A stretch of 64,000 bases of DNA. It comes from Myxococcus sp. RHSTA-1-4 (GTDB lineage Bacteria; Myxococcota; Myxococcia; Myxococcales; Myxococcaceae). Where the stretch lies: assembly GCF_020037125.1 (NCBI RefSeq), contig NZ_JAIQDG010000021.1, positions 62,001-126,000 on the forward strand. Reading direction: 5' to 3'. Position numbers and translations under genes: made by a program. A model generated the notes under the pieces. It had not been told where the DNA came from. It worked only from the letters and a program-made list of their open reading frames with translations, and made no database searches. Shown here piece by piece: positions 51,715 through 61,900 of the stretch. Position 1 is the first letter of the stretch, and the number at the start of each line of letters is the position of its first letter.

Positions 51715-53526
51715 TCACCGGGGGGACTCCGCCTTGTCGCTCTGCGAGTCCACGATGATGAACTCCACGCGGCGGTTGTTCTCACGGCCGATGGAGGTCG
51801 CATTGGTGTCGATGGGGCGGTCCTGCCCGTAGCCCTGCGCCTGCAGGCGCTCGGCGGGAACGCCCTTGCTGATGAGGTACTGGCGCACCGCCTCGGCGCG
51901 CGCCTGCGTCATGCGGCGGTTCGCATCCGGGAAGCCGCGGTCGTCCGTGTGCGCGCCCACCACGATGAGCGGCATCTCCGGGTGCTCCTTGATGACGCGC
52001 GCCACCCAGTCCAGCAGCTCGTGGGAGCGCGACAGGAGCCGCGCCTGCGAGGGCTCGAAGAAGACCTTGCCCAGCAGCACCAGCCGGCCGGGCCGGATCT
52101 CCACCAGCGGCTGCACGTGACCGGGGCAGCCCTGGTTCTTCGGGTCACCCGGCTCGTTCGCGCAGCTGTCGATGCGGTTGGGCACGCCGTCCTTGTCCGC
52201 GTCGGACTCCGGGCAGCCGTTGCGCTCGACCGGGCCGGCCTCGTTCGGGCACGCGTCCTTGTCGTTGTCGATGCCGTCCTTGTCCGCGTCGCGCACCGGG
52301 CAGCCGCGGTTGTCCGCGGGCCCCGCGTCATTCGGGCAGCTGTCGGTCTCGTCCGGCGTCTCGTCCTTGTCCGCGTCCCGCAGCGGGCAGCCCTGGTTGG
52401 CCGCCAGGCCCGGCTCGAACGGACAGGCATCCAGCATGTCCTCCAGGCCGTCGCTGTCCGTGTCCTTGGCCGTGCAGCCGCTGCGCGCGATGTCGCCCGG
52501 CTCGGAGGGACAGCGGTCCACGGAGTTGCGCACGCCGTCGTGGTCCTCGTCCATGTCGGGGCACTCTTCAATCGTGTGCGGGAGTCCGGGCTCGCAGTTG
52601 ACCGAGGACTCCCCCGGCCCGCGCCGCGGCGTCGCGTCACCGAAGGCCCCACCCGCCATCACCCGGAACAGCGGCGTCCCCGGCGCCGAGCCCACGCCCA
52701 CGCCCGCCATCGCGAACATCTCGAAGGTGGGGTTCACCAGGTAGCGCACCCCGGGCAGCAGCTCCGCCGCGCCCGGCTGGCTCGTCAGCGGCACCATGCC
52801 CCGGACGTTCAGCTCCCAGCGCAGCCGCCGGCCCGTCGTCGCGAGCGCCGCGCCCAGGCGCAGCTCGTTGCCAATCTGGTCATCCGGATCCACCCGGGGC
52901 GTCAGGGCCTGGGTGGGCCGCTGCAGGAAGCCCAGCTCCACGCCAGCGCGCAGGAACCCGAAGTGCCGTCCTACCATCACCTTCGGCGCCAGGCGCCACT
53001 GGTCGGGGTCGCTCGCCAGCGCGGACGCGTTCCCCAGGGGCATGCCCACTCCCAGCTCCACCGCCAGGTCCACCCCCCCCTGGTCATCCTGCGTGAGCAG
53101 CCCCGCCCGCACCGACACCACGGGCGTCCCCAGCCCGAAGGACGACGGCCGCAGGTAGCCCTCCGCCTCCACCTCCGTGCCCGTTGCCTGGTACAGCGCC
53201 GGGACCTGCAGGCCCACCTGCAGCCAGTCCAGCGGCGCGTAGGCCGCGGCGACATGCGCGGTGGCGCGGCTCCCCACGATGCTCAGGGACTGTCCGTCCA
53301 TCTCCAGCATCAGCGGGTTGTGTGCGTAGTGCGCCACCACGGAGAAGCGCATGTCGCCCACCGGCAGCAGCTCGCCCATGCCCACCAGCAGCGAGCCCTC
53401 CGCGCCGGGATTCAATTCCAGCCGCTCCAGCTCGAAGCTGGGGAAGGCGCTCTGCGCGACGGCGGCCGAGGACGTCAGCGCCAGTGCCAGCGCGAACCCG
53501 CGGTGCAGGAGCTCTCTTCTCTTCAT
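51715..53526 (-). CDS. OmpA-family outer-membrane protein with thrombospondin type 3 repeats
   Basis: 603 residues from the ATG at 53526, with a signal peptide ending ALTSSAAVAQ. Residues about 30-330 look like a beta-barrel or transport-like domain. About 340-470 holds calcium-binding TSP3 repeats (D-x-D-x-D-G-x-x-D units with cysteines, for example DADKDGIDNDKDACPNEAG). The C-terminal OmpA domain binds peptidoglycan (GAHTDDRGFPDANRRMTQAR, GYGQDRPI). It probably anchors the outer membrane to the cell wall. It is upstream of, and likely co-transcribed with, the giant Ig-repeat gene. Confidence 0.9.
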   Translation of the reverse strand: MKRRELLHRGFALALALTSSAAVAQSAFPSFELERLELNPGAEGSLLVGMGELLPVGDMRFSVVAHYAHNPLMLEMDGQSLSIVGSRATAHVAAAYAPLDWLQVGLQVPALYQATGTEVEAEGYLRPSSFGLGTPVVSVRAGLLTQDDQGGVDLAVELGVGMPLGNASALASDPDQWRLAPKVMVGRHFGFLRAGVELGFLQRPTQALTPRVDPDDQIGNELRLGAALATTGRRLRWELNVRGMVPLTSQPGAAELLPGVRYLVNPTFEMFAMAGVGVGSAPGTPLFRVMAGGAFGDATPRRGPGESSVNCEPGLPHTIEECPDMDEDHDGVRNSVDRCPSEPGDIARSGCTAKDTDSDGLEDMLDACPFEPGLAANQGCPLRDADKDETPDETDSCPNDAGPADNRGCPVRDADKDGIDNDKDACPNEAGPVERNGCPESDADKDGVPNRIDSCANEPGDPKNQGCPGHVQPLVEIRPGRLVLLGKVFFEPSQARLLSRSHELLDWVARVIKEHPEMPLIVVGAHTDDRGFPDANRRMTQARAEAVRQYLISKGVPAERLQAQGYGQDRPIDTNATSIGRENNRRVEFIIVDSQSDKAESPR

Positions 53527-53771
53527 GGTTCTCCCGGGTGGAAGCCGTCTGGGTACCCCGGAGTCGCCAGCGGTTTCAAGCTGGCCCCCCTTTTCCACTC
53601 TACACCGAAGCATGACTCTTTCCGTCAGGCCCCCCACGAAATGGCCCGGATGCTTCTCAGTCCCGATGAAAATTTCGTGTCAGGGCTCCCTGGTAGGCCA
53701 ATTCATGGCATGCTGTTGCACCACTCACGGACCCCGCCTTCCAAGCGGGGCCTTGCGCCGGGGGACTCAAG

Positions 53772-56036
53772 ATGATCGCGAACGCAGCCCTGCTCGCCAA
53801 TCAGGCCGAGTTCGAGTTCCAGGCAGGTCCCTTCACCTCCGGTGAGCTGGCGGTGCTCGGCTTCGAGGCCGAGGAGACGTTGTCCCAGCCCTACACGGTG
53901 GAGGTGGCCCTGGCCGCCCGGCCCGACGTGGAGGTGGACGAGAAGTCCTTGCTGGGCAAGGACGCCCGTCTCACCATCATGCTCGGCGACGGCACCGCGC
54001 GGTTCTTCACCGGAATCGTGTCGCGCATGTCGCGCTGGGATGAAGGAAGCGGCCCGGAGCGCCGCCGCTACCGCGCCACCGTGGTGCCCCTGCTGTGGAC
54101 GCTGCGCCACCGCCGCAAGAGCCGCATCTTCCAGGAGATGACCGTCCCGCAAATCGTCCACAAGGTGCTGGACGAGGCGAAGGTGGAGCACCGGCTCGCC
54201 CTCAACGGCTCCTACCCCACGCGCGACTACTGCGTGCAGTACCGCGAGTCCGACCTGGACTTCATCTCCCGTCTCCTCGAGGAGGAAGGCATCTTCTACT
54301 TCTTCGAGCACGGCGAGGACGCCCACACGATGGTGCTGGGTGACGGCGCCTCCGCCAACCCCGCCATGCAGGGCGAGGCGAAGCTCGTCTTCCGCGAGCG
54401 CAGCGGCATGATTGCCGCGCAGGAGTACGTGCACGAGCTGGTGGCGCGCACGGAGGTGCAGCCCGGCGCCGTCGCGCTGCGCGACTACAACTTCCTGCGC
54501 CCCTCGCAGGACCTGGGCACCAGCTCGGAGGCGGAGGGCGGCGAGACGGCGCTGGAGATCTACGACTACCCCGGCCGCTACGAGGAGTCGGGCACCGGCC
54601 GCAATCTCTCGAAGGTGCGCCTGGAGGAGCTGCGCGCCCGCACGGAGACGGTGACGGGCGCCAGCTACAGCCGCCGCGTCTGCGTGGGCCAGACCTTCGA
54701 GCTGGCCGAGCACCCCGACGACGCCCTCAACCGCAAGTACCTGCCCATCTCGGTGCGGCACGTGGGCCACCAGTCGGAAGCGCTGAGCATCGAGCAGGGC
54801 TCGCTGCGAAGCCGCGAGGGCTACCGCAACGAGTTCCTCTGCCAGCCGGCCGAGGTGCCCTTCCGCCCTCCCCGGGTGACGCCCCGCCCGGTGATTCCCG
54901 GCGCCCAGACGGCCATGGTGGTGGGCCCCGCGGGCGAGGAAATCCATACCGACGAGCACGGCCGCATCAAGGTCCAGTTCCACTGGGACCGCGAGGGCAA
55001 GCAGAACGACAAGAGCTCCTGCTGGATTCGCGTCAGCCAGGCCTGGGCGGGCCCGGGCTGGGGCGCGCTGTACCTGCCGCGCATCGGCCATGAAGTCGTG
55101 GTGGAGTTCCTCGAGGGAGACCCGGACCGGCCCCTCGTCACCGGCAGCGTCTACAACGGGCAGAACCCGCCGCCCATCGACCTGCCCGGCAACAAGACGC
55201 AGAGCACCCTGCGCTCCAGCTCCAGCCCCGGCGGTGACGGCTCCAACGAGCTGCGCTTCGAGGACGCCGCCGGCTCCGAGCTCGTCTATCTGCACGCGCA
55301 GAGGGACTTCAACATCGTCGTCGAGAACGACAAGACGCAGGAGGTCCGCGGCAACGAGACGCTCCTCGTGAAGAAGGACCGCTCGCGCATCATCGAGGGC
55401 AACCAGGCCCTCGAGGTGAAGAAGAACGACGACAGCACCGTCCAGGGCAACCAGACGCTGGCCGTCACCGGCAACCGCTCCACCACCGTGGCCGGCAACC
55501 ACACCGAGGCCGTGGCGGGAGACCAGTCCATCAGCGTCAGCGGCAACCAGAGCCTCACCGTGGCCATGGCCTCCGCGGAGACCGTGGCCCTGGGGAAGAT
55601 GGTCAACGTCGGCGGCGCGCTCGCCCTCACCGTGGGCGCCGCCTTCAACGAGCTCGTCGGCGGGCTCAAGTCGGAGCAGGTCGGCGGGGCGAAGGTGGAG
55701 GTGGTGGGCGCCAAGAAGTCGGAGACGGTCAAGGGCGCGCGCACCCTCCAGGTCGGCGGTGACCTCTCGGAGGAGATTGGCAAGTCCCGCACCCTCAAGG
55801 TGGACAAGGACATGCTCGTCAGCGTCGGTGGCAAGGTCAACCATGCCGCCAAGGACGCCTACACCCTGTCCGCGAAGGAAATCTCCCTCGTCGCGCAGGA
55901 GCAGTTCACCCTGAAGGTCGGCTCCGCCACCCTTCAGGTGAAGAAGAACGGAGACGTCGTCATCAAGGGCGCGAAGATCGAGGTCAACGCCAGTGGTGAC
56001 GTCGTCATCAAGGGCTCGAAGATTTCCGAAAACTAG
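53772..56036 (+). CDS. vgrG: Type VI secretion spike protein VgrG (TssI)
   Basis: 754 residues. The N-terminal gp27-like region ([36 protein letters not shown]) and the gp5-like OB fold ([24 protein letters not shown]-type [31 protein letters not shown]) are followed by a repetitive beta-helix (about 510-745) in which N-x-T-x-x-V-x-G-N-type strands recur. It forms the puncturing tip of the secretion tube. There is no C-terminal effector domain; the protein ends after the helix. The ribosome site is GGGGGA. A small hairpin lies 22 nt upstream. Confidence 0.96.
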   Translation: MIANAALLANQAEFEFQAGPFTSGELAVLGFEAEETLSQPYTVEVALAARPDVEVDEKSLLGKDARLTIMLGDGTARFFTGIVSRMSRWDEGSGPERRRYRATVVPLLWTLRHRRKSRIFQEMTVPQIVHKVLDEAKVEHRLALNGSYPTRDYCVQYRESDLDFISRLLEEEGIFYFFEHGEDAHTMVLGDGASANPAMQGEAKLVFRERSGMIAAQEYVHELVARTEVQPGAVALRDYNFLRPSQDLGTSSEAEGGETALEIYDYPGRYEESGTGRNLSKVRLEELRARTETVTGASYSRRVCVGQTFELAEHPDDALNRKYLPISVRHVGHQSEALSIEQGSLRSREGYRNEFLCQPAEVPFRPPRVTPRPVIPGAQTAMVVGPAGEEIHTDEHGRIKVQFHWDREGKQNDKSSCWIRVSQAWAGPGWGALYLPRIGHEVVVEFLEGDPDRPLVTGSVYNGQNPPPIDLPGNKTQSTLRSSSSPGGDGSNELRFEDAAGSELVYLHAQRDFNIVVENDKTQEVRGNETLLVKKDRSRIIEGNQALEVKKNDDSTVQGNQTLAVTGNRSTTVAGNHTEAVAGDQSISVSGNQSLTVAMASAETVALGKMVNVGGALALTVGAAFNELVGGLKSEQVGGAKVEVVGAKKSETVKGARTLQVGGDLSEEIGKSRTLKVDKDMLVSVGGKVNHAAKDAYTLSAKEISLVAQEQFTLKVGSATLQVKKNGDVVIKGAKIEVNASGDVVIKGSKISEN

Positions 56037-56056
56037 GACCCGCCAGGCCGGCCCAT

Positions 56057-56066
56057 GGGGGGGGGG
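56057..56066. repeat. Homopolymer tract of ten G between vgrG and tssJ
   Basis: Ten consecutive G residues 21 nt after the vgrG stop and about 90 nt before tssJ. It is the longest mononucleotide run I noticed in the window. Such tracts are prone to slippage and could alter expression of the downstream operon. Confidence 0.8.
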
Positions 56067-56110
56067 TGGCTTGAAACCGGTCCGTCCTGTCTGGCAGTTT
56101 ACGCCTCGCA

Positions 56111-56130
56111 CGTAACCGCTCGGCGTTACG
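56111..56130. promoter_or_regulatory. Inverted repeat upstream of tssJ
   Basis: CGTAAC and GTTACG are perfect inverted arms around an 8-nt spacer, 24 nt before the tssJ ATG. It could be an operator for the tssJ-K-L-M operon; there is no independent support. Confidence 0.35.
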
Positions 56131-56153
56131 GGCGCTCTTTCCAAGGAATGTGG

Positions 56154-56798
56154 ATGTTGGCGCAAAGACACACTGGCGCCGTGACGGGGGGGCAGGCCGT
56201 CCGGGGTCTTCGGTGGGGTGTGGTCGCCGCGCTCGCGCTGGTCCTGGGCGGGAGTGCCGGCTGCGCGAAGCGCGTGCCTCACGCCTGTGAGACGCCCCCG
56301 CCCTTCCAGGTGGTGGTGGACGCGTCGGAGCAGCTCAACCCCGACTCTCGCGGGCGCTCCCTGCCCACGGTGGTGCAGATCGTCCAGCTCAAGGACAGCG
56401 TCCGGCTGGAGCGCGCGAGCTTCAAGGATTTGTGGGGCAAGCCCGAGGAGCTCCTCAAGGAGGACCTGCTGCAGGTGGCGGAGGTGGTGGTGCCGCCGGG
56501 CCGGCAGGTGAAGCGCTGGGTGCAGCGTGATCCGAAGGCGCGCTTCGTGCTGGCCATGGGGCACTTCCGGCAGCCACTGGGCTACTCGTGGCGCACGGTG
56601 GCGGTGCTGCCGCCGGTGGAGGAGTCACGCTGCGTGGAGCGCCCCGCCGGAGACCAGGGGGAGCCCAGGCCGGGTGACGAGGTGTTCCGCTACCGGCTGC
56701 AGGGCTACCAGATCGACTTGATGCTCCGGCCCGTCACGCAGGCGCCGGAGTCCCAACCCCAAGTGGGCGACAGCGAGTCGCCGCGGAGAGGCGCATGA
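56154..56798 (+). CDS. tssJ: Type VI secretion outer-membrane lipoprotein TssJ
   Basis: 214 residues from the ATG at 56154, which is 6 nt after AAGGA. The lipoprotein signal ends in GGSAGC. The mature domain has the TssJ beta-sandwich: PPPFQVVVDASEQLNPDSRG, VVQIVQLKDS and VVPPGRQVKRWVQRDPKARF. TssJ anchors the TssL-TssM membrane complex to the outer membrane. The C-terminal 25 residues are polar and variable. The stop overlaps tssK by 4 nt. Confidence 0.9.
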   Translation: MLAQRHTGAVTGGQAVRGLRWGVVAALALVLGGSAGCAKRVPHACETPPPFQVVVDASEQLNPDSRGRSLPTVVQIVQLKDSVRLERASFKDLWGKPEELLKEDLLQVAEVVVPPGRQVKRWVQRDPKARFVLAMGHFRQPLGYSWRTVAVLPPVEESRCVERPAGDQGEPRPGDEVFRYRLQGYQIDLMLRPVTQAPESQPQVGDSESPRRGA

Positions 56799-58162
56799 AG
56801 TCCGTGCAGCGAGTCGTGTGGTCGGAGGGCATGTTCATGAGCCCCCACCACCTCCAGCAGCAGGACCTCTACCACGAGCAGCTCCTGGACGTGCGCCTGG
56901 CGGCGCTGGAGCCGTACCCCTGGGGCGTGGTGTCCCTGGAGGTGGACATGGAGGCGCTGCGCGCCGGCCAGGTGCAGCTCACGCGCTTCATGGGCGTGCT
57001 GCCGGACGGGCTGCCCGTGTCCTTCGAGTCCGGGGACGCCGAGGCCCCGCCCGCGCGCCCCGCCGAGGGCTACTTCCCGCCCGCCCAGCGCACGCTGGAC
57101 GTGTACCTGGGGGTGCCGCGCGAGCGCAGCGGCGTGGAGAGCTACGGCAGCGGGGAGCGGCTGGGCGGCAGCCCCCGCTACACGCCCGCCGCGCGCCCCA
57201 TCAGTGATTTGACGGCGTCCACCTCCATCTCCCAGGTGGCCTTCGGCCAGCGCAACGTGCGGCTGCTGTTCGGCACCGAGTCGCGCGACGACTTCGAGGC
57301 CATCAAGCTGTGCGAGCTGACCCGCGACAAGTCGGGGAGCCTGACGCTCGTCGAGTCGTACATCCCCCCGTGCCTGCGCATCGACGCGTCGCCGTTCATC
57401 ATGAGCGAGCTGCGCACGCTGTTGCGGCTGATGGTGTCCAAGCAGCGCCAGCTCTCCTCGCGCCGCCGGCACCGGGACGCGTCCGCGCTGGAGTTCACCG
57501 CGGGCGACGTGACGCTCTTCCTGGAGCTCAACGCGCTCAACGGCACCATCCCCTACCTCCAGCACGCGCTGGACGCGGGCAACCTGCGCCCCCGGGACGT
57601 GTACCTCACGCTGTCACAGACGGCGGGGCAGCTGTGCACCTTCTCCGCGAACGCGGACCCGTCCACGCTGCCGCCCTTCCAGTTCACCAACCTGCGCGCC
57701 ACCTTCGAGGAGCTGTTCCGCCGCATCGCCGAGCTGATGCGCTCGGTGGCGCTGGAGCAGTGCCTGAGGGTGGACCTGTCGGTGGGAAGGGACGGCATGT
57801 TCCGCGGGCAGCTGGAGGACGAGCGGCTGGAGCGCTGCGGCCAGTTCCTGCTGGCCGTGCGCAGCGAGCTGCCGGAGAAGACGGTGGCGGAGCAGCTCCC
57901 CAAGCTGTCCAAGCTGGCCGCGGGGGACGATATCCGCGCGCTCCTGCAGGCCGCCGCGCCCGGCGTGCCGCTGGCCGTCACGTACCGCCCGCCGCCCGAG
58001 GTGCCGGTGCAGCCGGGCACCGTCTATTTCAGCCTCAGCCTGAACGACAGCTACTGGAAGAACGTGATGAGGGACAGGAACCTCGCGCTCTACCTGCCGC
58101 TGCCGTTCGATGCCAGCCGTACGACCGTGGAGCTGCTCGCGGTCCCCACCGCCAACCGCTGA
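56795..58162 (+). CDS. tssK: Type VI secretion baseplate protein TssK
   Basis: 455 residues. The N-terminal VVWSEGMFMSPHHLQQQDLY is the most conserved block of the TssK family; EYLNALNG-like LFLELNALNGTIPYLQH and the C-terminal FSLSLNDSYWKNVMRDRNLA block are also present. TssK links the baseplate to the TssL-TssM membrane complex. The ATG overlaps the tssJ stop (ATGA). Confidence 0.95.
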   Translation: MKSVQRVVWSEGMFMSPHHLQQQDLYHEQLLDVRLAALEPYPWGVVSLEVDMEALRAGQVQLTRFMGVLPDGLPVSFESGDAEAPPARPAEGYFPPAQRTLDVYLGVPRERSGVESYGSGERLGGSPRYTPAARPISDLTASTSISQVAFGQRNVRLLFGTESRDDFEAIKLCELTRDKSGSLTLVESYIPPCLRIDASPFIMSELRTLLRLMVSKQRQLSSRRRHRDASALEFTAGDVTLFLELNALNGTIPYLQHALDAGNLRPRDVYLTLSQTAGQLCTFSANADPSTLPPFQFTNLRATFEELFRRIAELMRSVALEQCLRVDLSVGRDGMFRGQLEDERLERCGQFLLAVRSELPEKTVAEQLPKLSKLAAGDDIRALLQAAAPGVPLAVTYRPPPEVPVQPGTVYFSLSLNDSYWKNVMRDRNLALYLPLPFDASRTTVELLAVPTANR

Positions 58163-58177
58163 CGCCCTGACCTGCCC

Positions 58178-58912
58178 ATGGATCGAGTCACGGAAGCCAC
58201 GAAGGACTGCTTCGACGCCGCCATTCAATTGCGCGGCTCGGAAGCAGCGGCCATTCCCCCGCCCGAGACGCTGCACCACCGCCTGCGCGGCGTGGTGGAC
58301 GAGATGCTGCGGCGCGCCGCGGTGCTGGGCTTCAGCCACCAGGACGCCCAGGACATGGCGTACGCGCTGGTGGCGCTCATCGACGAGGTGGTCCTCGGAC
58401 GGCCGGAGGAGTACCGGCAGTTCTGGAGCTCCAACCCGTTGCAGCTCTTCTACTTCAACGAGAACGTCGCGGGTGACGGCTTCTTCAACCGGCTCAACTC
58501 CGTGCGCAAGGACCCGCACCGCGCCGAGGTGCTCCAGGTCTACTACCTGTGCATGCTCTTCGGCTTCCAGGGCCGCTACCGCATCCGCGGCGGCGAGCTG
58601 GAGCTGATGACGCTCATCGACACGGTGCAGAAGGACCTGGAGCGCGCGCGCCCCTTCGACTTCGACGTGCTGTCGCCGCATGGCGAGCGCCCCACCGAGT
58701 CGCTGCTGTCCAAGCGCAAGAAGGCCTCCGTGCTGGGCATCTCCGCGGCGGCGCTCGGGGTGGCGGTGCTCTTCTACGGGGTGCTGCAGTTCTTCCTCAA
58801 TGACACGGTGGGCGAGCTTCAGAGCCGCATCGAAGTCCACGCCGCCAAGAACACGGCCAGCTCGGCCAACAGCCCGGCCGGAAGCACGGCCTCCACGGGA
58901 GGCACGCCATGA
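58178..58912 (+). CDS. tssL: Type VI secretion protein TssL (DotU/IcmH family)
   Basis: 244 residues. A cytoplasmic helical domain (YALVALIDEVVLGRPEEYRQ, FYFNENVAGDGFFNRL, GFQGRYRIRGG) is followed by one C-terminal membrane helix (about 188-208). There is no peptidoglycan-binding OmpA extension, so wall anchoring must come from another protein. A Ser/Gly/Ala tail ends the protein. The stop overlaps tssM by 4 nt. Confidence 0.95.
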   Translation: MDRVTEATKDCFDAAIQLRGSEAAAIPPPETLHHRLRGVVDEMLRRAAVLGFSHQDAQDMAYALVALIDEVVLGRPEEYRQFWSSNPLQLFYFNENVAGDGFFNRLNSVRKDPHRAEVLQVYYLCMLFGFQGRYRIRGGELELMTLIDTVQKDLERARPFDFDVLSPHGERPTESLLSKRKKASVLGISAAALGVAVLFYGVLQFFLNDTVGELQSRIEVHAAKNTASSANSPAGSTASTGGTP

Positions 58913-61900
58913 TGGCGTACCTGCTGCCGCTCTTGGGCATTGGCGCGCCCACCTTCGCCCTGATGAGCTTCATGGGCTTCACGCCCCAACAGGCGGCCCT
59001 CTTCGGCGTGCTGGCGGGCCTGCTGGCCATGGGCGTGGTGTGGCTGGTCAAGCGCATCCGCGCCCGCGCCGCCTCGAAGAAGCTGGAGGGCGCGCTGGCG
59101 ACGCAGGCGGAGGAGCAGGCCGCCACCGTGCGGCCGGACCTGCAGCCCGAGATCAAGGCCATGCAGGCCGAGTTCACCAAGGCGGTGGAGGCGCTGAAGA
59201 CCTCCAAGCTGGCGCGCGGCGGCAAGGACGCGCTGGCGGTGCTGCCCTGGTACCTCATCGTCGGTCCCCCGGGCGCGGGCAAGAGCACGGCGCTGCGCAA
59301 CTCCGGGCTGAAGTTCCCCTACCTGTCCGCGCGCGGCGGCGTGCGCGGCGTGGGCGGCACCCGCAACTGCGACTGGTGGCTCACCAACGAGGCCGTCATC
59401 CTCGACACGGCGGGCCGCTACACCAGCGCCGAGGAGGACCGCCCCGAGTGGCTGGCCTTCCTCGACACGGTGGCGAAGCACCGCCCCTCCCGTCCCATCA
59501 ACGGCCTCATCGTGGCCATCAGCGTCAGCGAGCTGATGAACGCGGACCCGCAGGCCGTGGGTGAGATGGGGCAGACCATCCGCGAGCGCCTGGATGAAAT
59601 CACCACCCGGCTGAAGATGCTGGTGCCGGTCTACGTGATGATCACCAAGTGCGACCTGCTGCCAGGCTTCGTGGAGATGTTCTCGGATTTGTCGCGCGTG
59701 GAGCGCGGGCAGATATGGGGCTTCACGGTGCCGGTGGAGCAGCAGCGCGAGGCCAGCACGGACCTGTTCCGCGAGCGCTTCGACGAGATGCTCTCCGTGC
59801 TGGAGCAGCGCTCGCTGCGCCGGCTGGGCCAGGAGCGCCGGCTGGAGACGCGCGAGAACATCTACGGCTTCCCGCAGCGCTTCGACGCGCTCCGGAAGAA
59901 CCTCTCCGAGTTCCTGCAGCCGCTCTTCCTGGAGAACGTGTTCCAGGACACGCCCGTCTTCCGCGGCCTGTACTTCAACAGCGGCACCCAGGACGTTCGC
60001 GCGGTGGACAAGGTGTCCCCGTCCGCGGCGGAGCTGTTCGGCAGCACCAACGGCCGGGCGCAGACGGAAGGGGCCACGGAAGGGCGCAGCTACTTCCTCT
60101 GGGACGTCTTCACCAAGGTGATGTTCCAGGACCAGCAGATGGCGGTGCGCAGCTCGCTCGAGGAAGCGAGGGTGCGCCGGCAGCGGATGATACTGGCGGG
60201 CGCCGCCATGGTGGCCACCGCGCTGCTGCTGTCCCTGCCCACCCTCTCCTTCTTCCAGAACCGCGCCATGGCGGAGGCCGTCACCAAGGCCATCACCGAC
60301 GTGAATCTGGACCCGCGTGACGACATCCGCCGCGTGGAGGACCTGATTCCGCTGCGCAACCGGCTCCAGGAGCTGACCGAGTACGAGGAGGACGGCGCGC
60401 CGCTGTACATGCGCTTCGGCCTGTACCAGGGCGACAAGCTGCTGCCGCAGGCGCGCCAGTTCTACAACGCCGCCCTGCGCCGGGTGCTGCTGGGCAAGCA
60501 GTTCGAGCTCATCCAGCAGCGGCTGGACGCCTTCGGGAAGAACCCGGACCTGCTCGAGGTGCGCAACGAGTCCGACTACAGCAAGCACTTCGACGCGTAC
60601 CGCCAGTACTTCGACGACCTGAAGCTGTACCTGCTGGTGACGACGCCGAGAGACCCCCGCGAGCCGGAGCTGGACGAGACGCAGCAGAAGTGGCTCGTGC
60701 AGCAGATCGTCAACCACTGGAAGCGGGTGCGCGGCGACGCGGTGGACGAGCGGGCGGTGGAGAACCACGCGTCCACGTACCTGCGCATGCTCGCCAACGA
60801 GCAGATGCTGCCGGAGGAGCAGAAGCCCGCGCGGGCGCAGCGCATCGCCTTCCCGCGCGAGAAGGGCGTCATCCTCGCGGCGCGGCGCTCGCTCAACAAC
60901 GTGCCGCTGGTGCGCCTGGAGCTGGCGCAACTGGTGGCCAACGTGAGCAACGAGTTCCCGGACGTGACGCTGGAGCAGCTGGTGGGCGCGGTGCCGGAGA
61001 TGAGCGCCCCCCTGCGCGTGCGGGGCGCCTTCACGCGCAACGCCTACGAGCAGATCATCCGCCAGCGCATGGAGCTGGCCTTCCAGGACCAGCAGTCCTG
61101 GGTGCTGGACCGTGACGAGAAGGTGGACGCGGTGGAGTCCCGCCGCGAGCTGCGCACGCGCTACTTCGAGGCCTACATCCAGGAGTGGCGGGACTTCCTC
61201 CTGTCCATCCGCGTGCAGGCGCCGGAGAACCTCACGCAGATGGAGAGCCTGCTGACCAACCTGACGCGCGGCAAGCCCAAGCCCTACGGCCGCCTCTTCC
61301 AGGCGCTCGCCCACAACCTGCAACTGGAGCGGCGCGAGGCGCAGGCGGCGGAGACCGTGGCCAGCAAGCTGCCCAAGCCCATCCAGAAGTTCTTCGGCTC
61401 CGACCCGGAGAAGGCCGTGGAGCCCAAGCGCGAGATGCTGGACCCGAGCTCGCCTTCCGGCGCGGAGGAGGTGACGGCGCGGGACGTGGCGCGGGAGTTC
61501 GCCTCGCTCATCCGCTTCACCACGGAGAAGTTCAAGACGGAGGACGGGCAGGAGGAGCTGTCGGCGCTGACGTCCTACGAGGACCAGCTCTCCATGGTGC
61601 AGACCACCCTGCTGGCGGTGAAGGACAAGCCCGCCGAGTCGGGCCTGCTGCTGGACAAGATCGAGTCCACCCGCACCAACGTGGACCTGATGGTGCGCAA
61701 GCAGGCGGACAACGTCGCCATCTTCGAGCGGCTGCTCTTGCCGCCCTTCCAGGAGATGCGCTCGGTGGTGTTCGAGGGCGTGGCCGACGGCAAGAGCAAG
61801 CTGTGGTGCGAGCAGGTGGTGGAGCCGTACCAGCAGGCGTTCAAGGGCCTCTACCCGTTCGACCGGACGTCGCAGAAGGACGCGCCGCTGCCCGAGGTGG

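Noticed and set aside
47774-51832. A 1352-codon plus-strand frame opposite the Ig-repeat gene
   Set aside because: No domain or signal sequence is visible and its repeats mirror the sense-strand modules. The sense frame has a signal peptide, Ig modules and a sorting tail.
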